Part shown: positions 7,201-7,462 of the stretch, one piece after another
Layout of the letters: each line of letters opens with the position of its first letter
How positions within the stretch are numbered: position 1 is the stretch's first letter
Origin: Planctomycetota bacterium
GTDB lineage: Bacteria > Planctomycetota > Phycisphaerae > WQYP01
NCBI GenBank assembly: GCA_021838985.1
Contig: JAKCCC010000080.1
Coordinates: 1 to 7,462 of the forward strand
Direction: 5' to 3'
DNA: 7,462 nucleotides
Notes under the pieces: model-generated
Told to the model about the DNA's origin: nothing
The model's database searches: none
What the model saw: the letters and a program-made list of their open reading frames with translations, nothing else
Position numbers and translations under genes: made by a program

Positions 7201-7462
7201 TAGTGGGCCGCCCTTGCCCGATACCGAGTACACCAGATTAAAAACCCCATTTTTAATCGAGGGTGTAAAGGCGATGTCATGGCCATGATCCCCGCCTAAT
7301 ATCGGAACCGGGATACGGTCTTCCCATACCACCTTTCCCGTTATGGCGTCACTGGCGCGCAGTGTTACGACCAGATTCCTTTCCGCGGTGCGGGCGTAAT
7401 TCGCCAGATGCAGCCGACACAGGGGCGCTCGCCCCCAGCCGGTAAAGTGTGGCCTATCCACC
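4267..7462 (-). CDS. Large modular clan GH-A glycoside hydrolase with CBM9-like C-terminus (5' end outside window)
   Basis: The visible 1064 residues (numbered from 7461) are open at the window edge. Residues 1-118 look beta-rich. A TIM-barrel hydrolase follows (about 120-400): WAPMEPEPGEFDFA (148-161) is the usual strand-1 region of this clan. WYELGNEDN holds the likely acid/base E224 after strand 4, and FTTEFGYT holds the likely nucleophile E321 on strand 7, the layout of retaining clan GH-A enzymes such as GH39, GH51 and GH5; the exact family is not clear. A beta region (400-475), an unassigned helical segment (475-660) and two Ig-like beta-sandwiches (about 665-758 and 768-856) come next. 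The end (865-1056; DLSGVVYTLWDKRYLYLMVH, then WQQDSVQLAI) resembles the CBM9-like/DOMON fold of sugar-binding modules. The protein is probably exported, but its signal region is not in view. It ends 10 nt before the GH116 remnant. Confidence 0.8.
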   Translation of the reverse strand, partial: VDRPHFTGWGRAPLCRLHLANYARTAERNLVVTLRASDAITGKVVWEDRIPVPILGGDHGHDIAFTPSIKNGVFNLVYSVSGKGGPLPNASGSVVVARLMGDVRKKLARRAVRLYVRHWGLCGGVMWFYPPARFAATGAAWQRCFANWAPMEPEPGEFDFAGAVHAVKAARHAGLGVVYLATLYTQPPFYHENRASFALAYGGLLKGASTALGSLVQWYELGNEDNGRTKYLYTEVGRNGAAAVRSVDPMAMLGNSATAGVDIGWLEMQARRGLFADLDAIVTHPYTWGNPPETFGLLGQLERVNQFIDKLGGMKFQFTTEFGYTQDAANPEGAFVGQQRRAQWIPRHFAIAAAAGLIRDGLYSWDGDFGIYNNGAPYPAAASVNAFCNFTYASQFAGWWRRDPTVWAVMFARADTPLLMAWSPANRGTLTLRRVTNRTRVYDMYGNPLAEAPTDDRLALHLTGSPIYVTGLPIVMLQHALANAADQSRRRYARNLAASSLRNMNPWKHLARLDSPSLHTLAGALEEWQPSAPTIAPATQAAVAQTVRRLILAAHIAALSCRRSPVQWGGIHESAWNSWAIRLEHSVREDNVDLPAVRWVLEKWRQVHDEAAMCHQLGDDRLAGLLAGLDPVFQHLCAALAVHGPKIFFAAWPYLYQGGQKTPLVEDLRLVTDEPVPVTVRVDSYLSHPYRATVTLKAPPHWHVTPGSWTGRIAPERSRVLPFKITAGTTVHQPILAVLSVPGKPLVRLAYSNFTVLPPLQASTRVVPGPLPQVPLPLEITNNGAQQRSATVRIIQEPSGRPLVAVAAGNLEPGERRTLQIELPQNIPVPAFNRWHLQAELSAGGGKHYHFPLTVDFSGATYATRVHRIGGNWINWGTAAPLHLSQGAYTYGSFANWRKGDLSGVVYTLWDKRYLYLMVHVRSNQPFHQVLSGSAVWQQDSVQLAIAPPHGRRGYVELSLAQTSHGPQVWCYSTNQLVTGARLIVTVKPHLTIYQAAIPWSAMPAIHPVAGAQCRFDILLNKYYRGTRAYMERYGTTIVNGPWNPETMGWLNLLAPAATDAALR

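Noticed and set aside
1..7462. Insertion sequence, prophage, CRISPR array or RNA gene.
   Set aside because: I saw no transposase or integrase motifs, terminal inverted repeats, regularly spaced repeats, or tRNA/rRNA-like sequence on either strand.

Overview
The window is a compact, GC-rich block of genes that all read on the minus strand, so transcription runs from high to low coordinates. It looks like part of a glycan-degradation operon. In transcript order it holds: (1) the 3' part of a very large clan-A glycoside hydrolase with a helical insert, beta-sandwich modules and a CBM9-like C-terminus (4267-7462, 5' end outside the window); (2) the N-terminal ~215 residues of a GH116-type glycosidase (beta-glucosidase/glucosylceramidase family), interrupted by a one-base frameshift near 3869; (3) abruptly joined to it near 3610, the C-terminal ~128 residues of a sulfatase; (4) an intact, divergent GH38-type alpha-mannosidase-like protein of 1027 residues (138-3221); and (5) the first 47 codons of a short-chain dehydrogenase/reductase (1-141), cut by the window edge.

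Spacing supports a single transcription unit. There are 10 nt between (1) and (2), 1 nt between the sulfatase stop and the GH38 start (TGACATG), and an ATGA stop/start overlap between GH38 and the dehydrogenase. No gene-free stretch exceeds 300 bases, and I saw no promoter, terminator, tRNA, rRNA, CRISPR array or insertion sequence.

The combination of sulfatase, GH116, GH38 and a modular clan-A hydrolase next to a dehydrogenase resembles carbohydrate loci of environmental bacteria in the PVC superphylum (Planctomycetota, Verrucomicrobiota, Lentisphaerota/Kiritimatiellota) or Armatimonadota. That placement is inferred from gene content and GC richness only. The likely theme is stepwise breakdown of a complex, possibly sulfated, heteropolysaccharide or glycoconjugate.

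The most notable feature is the broken middle. Two formerly independent genes (GH116 and sulfatase) appear fused by a deletion that removed both active sites, with a second lesion in the GH116 part. Either this is real gene decay inside an otherwise intact operon, or it is an assembly error. If real, it should also disturb translation of the downstream GH38 gene, whose start has no Shine-Dalgarno sequence and sits 1 nt after the sulfatase stop.
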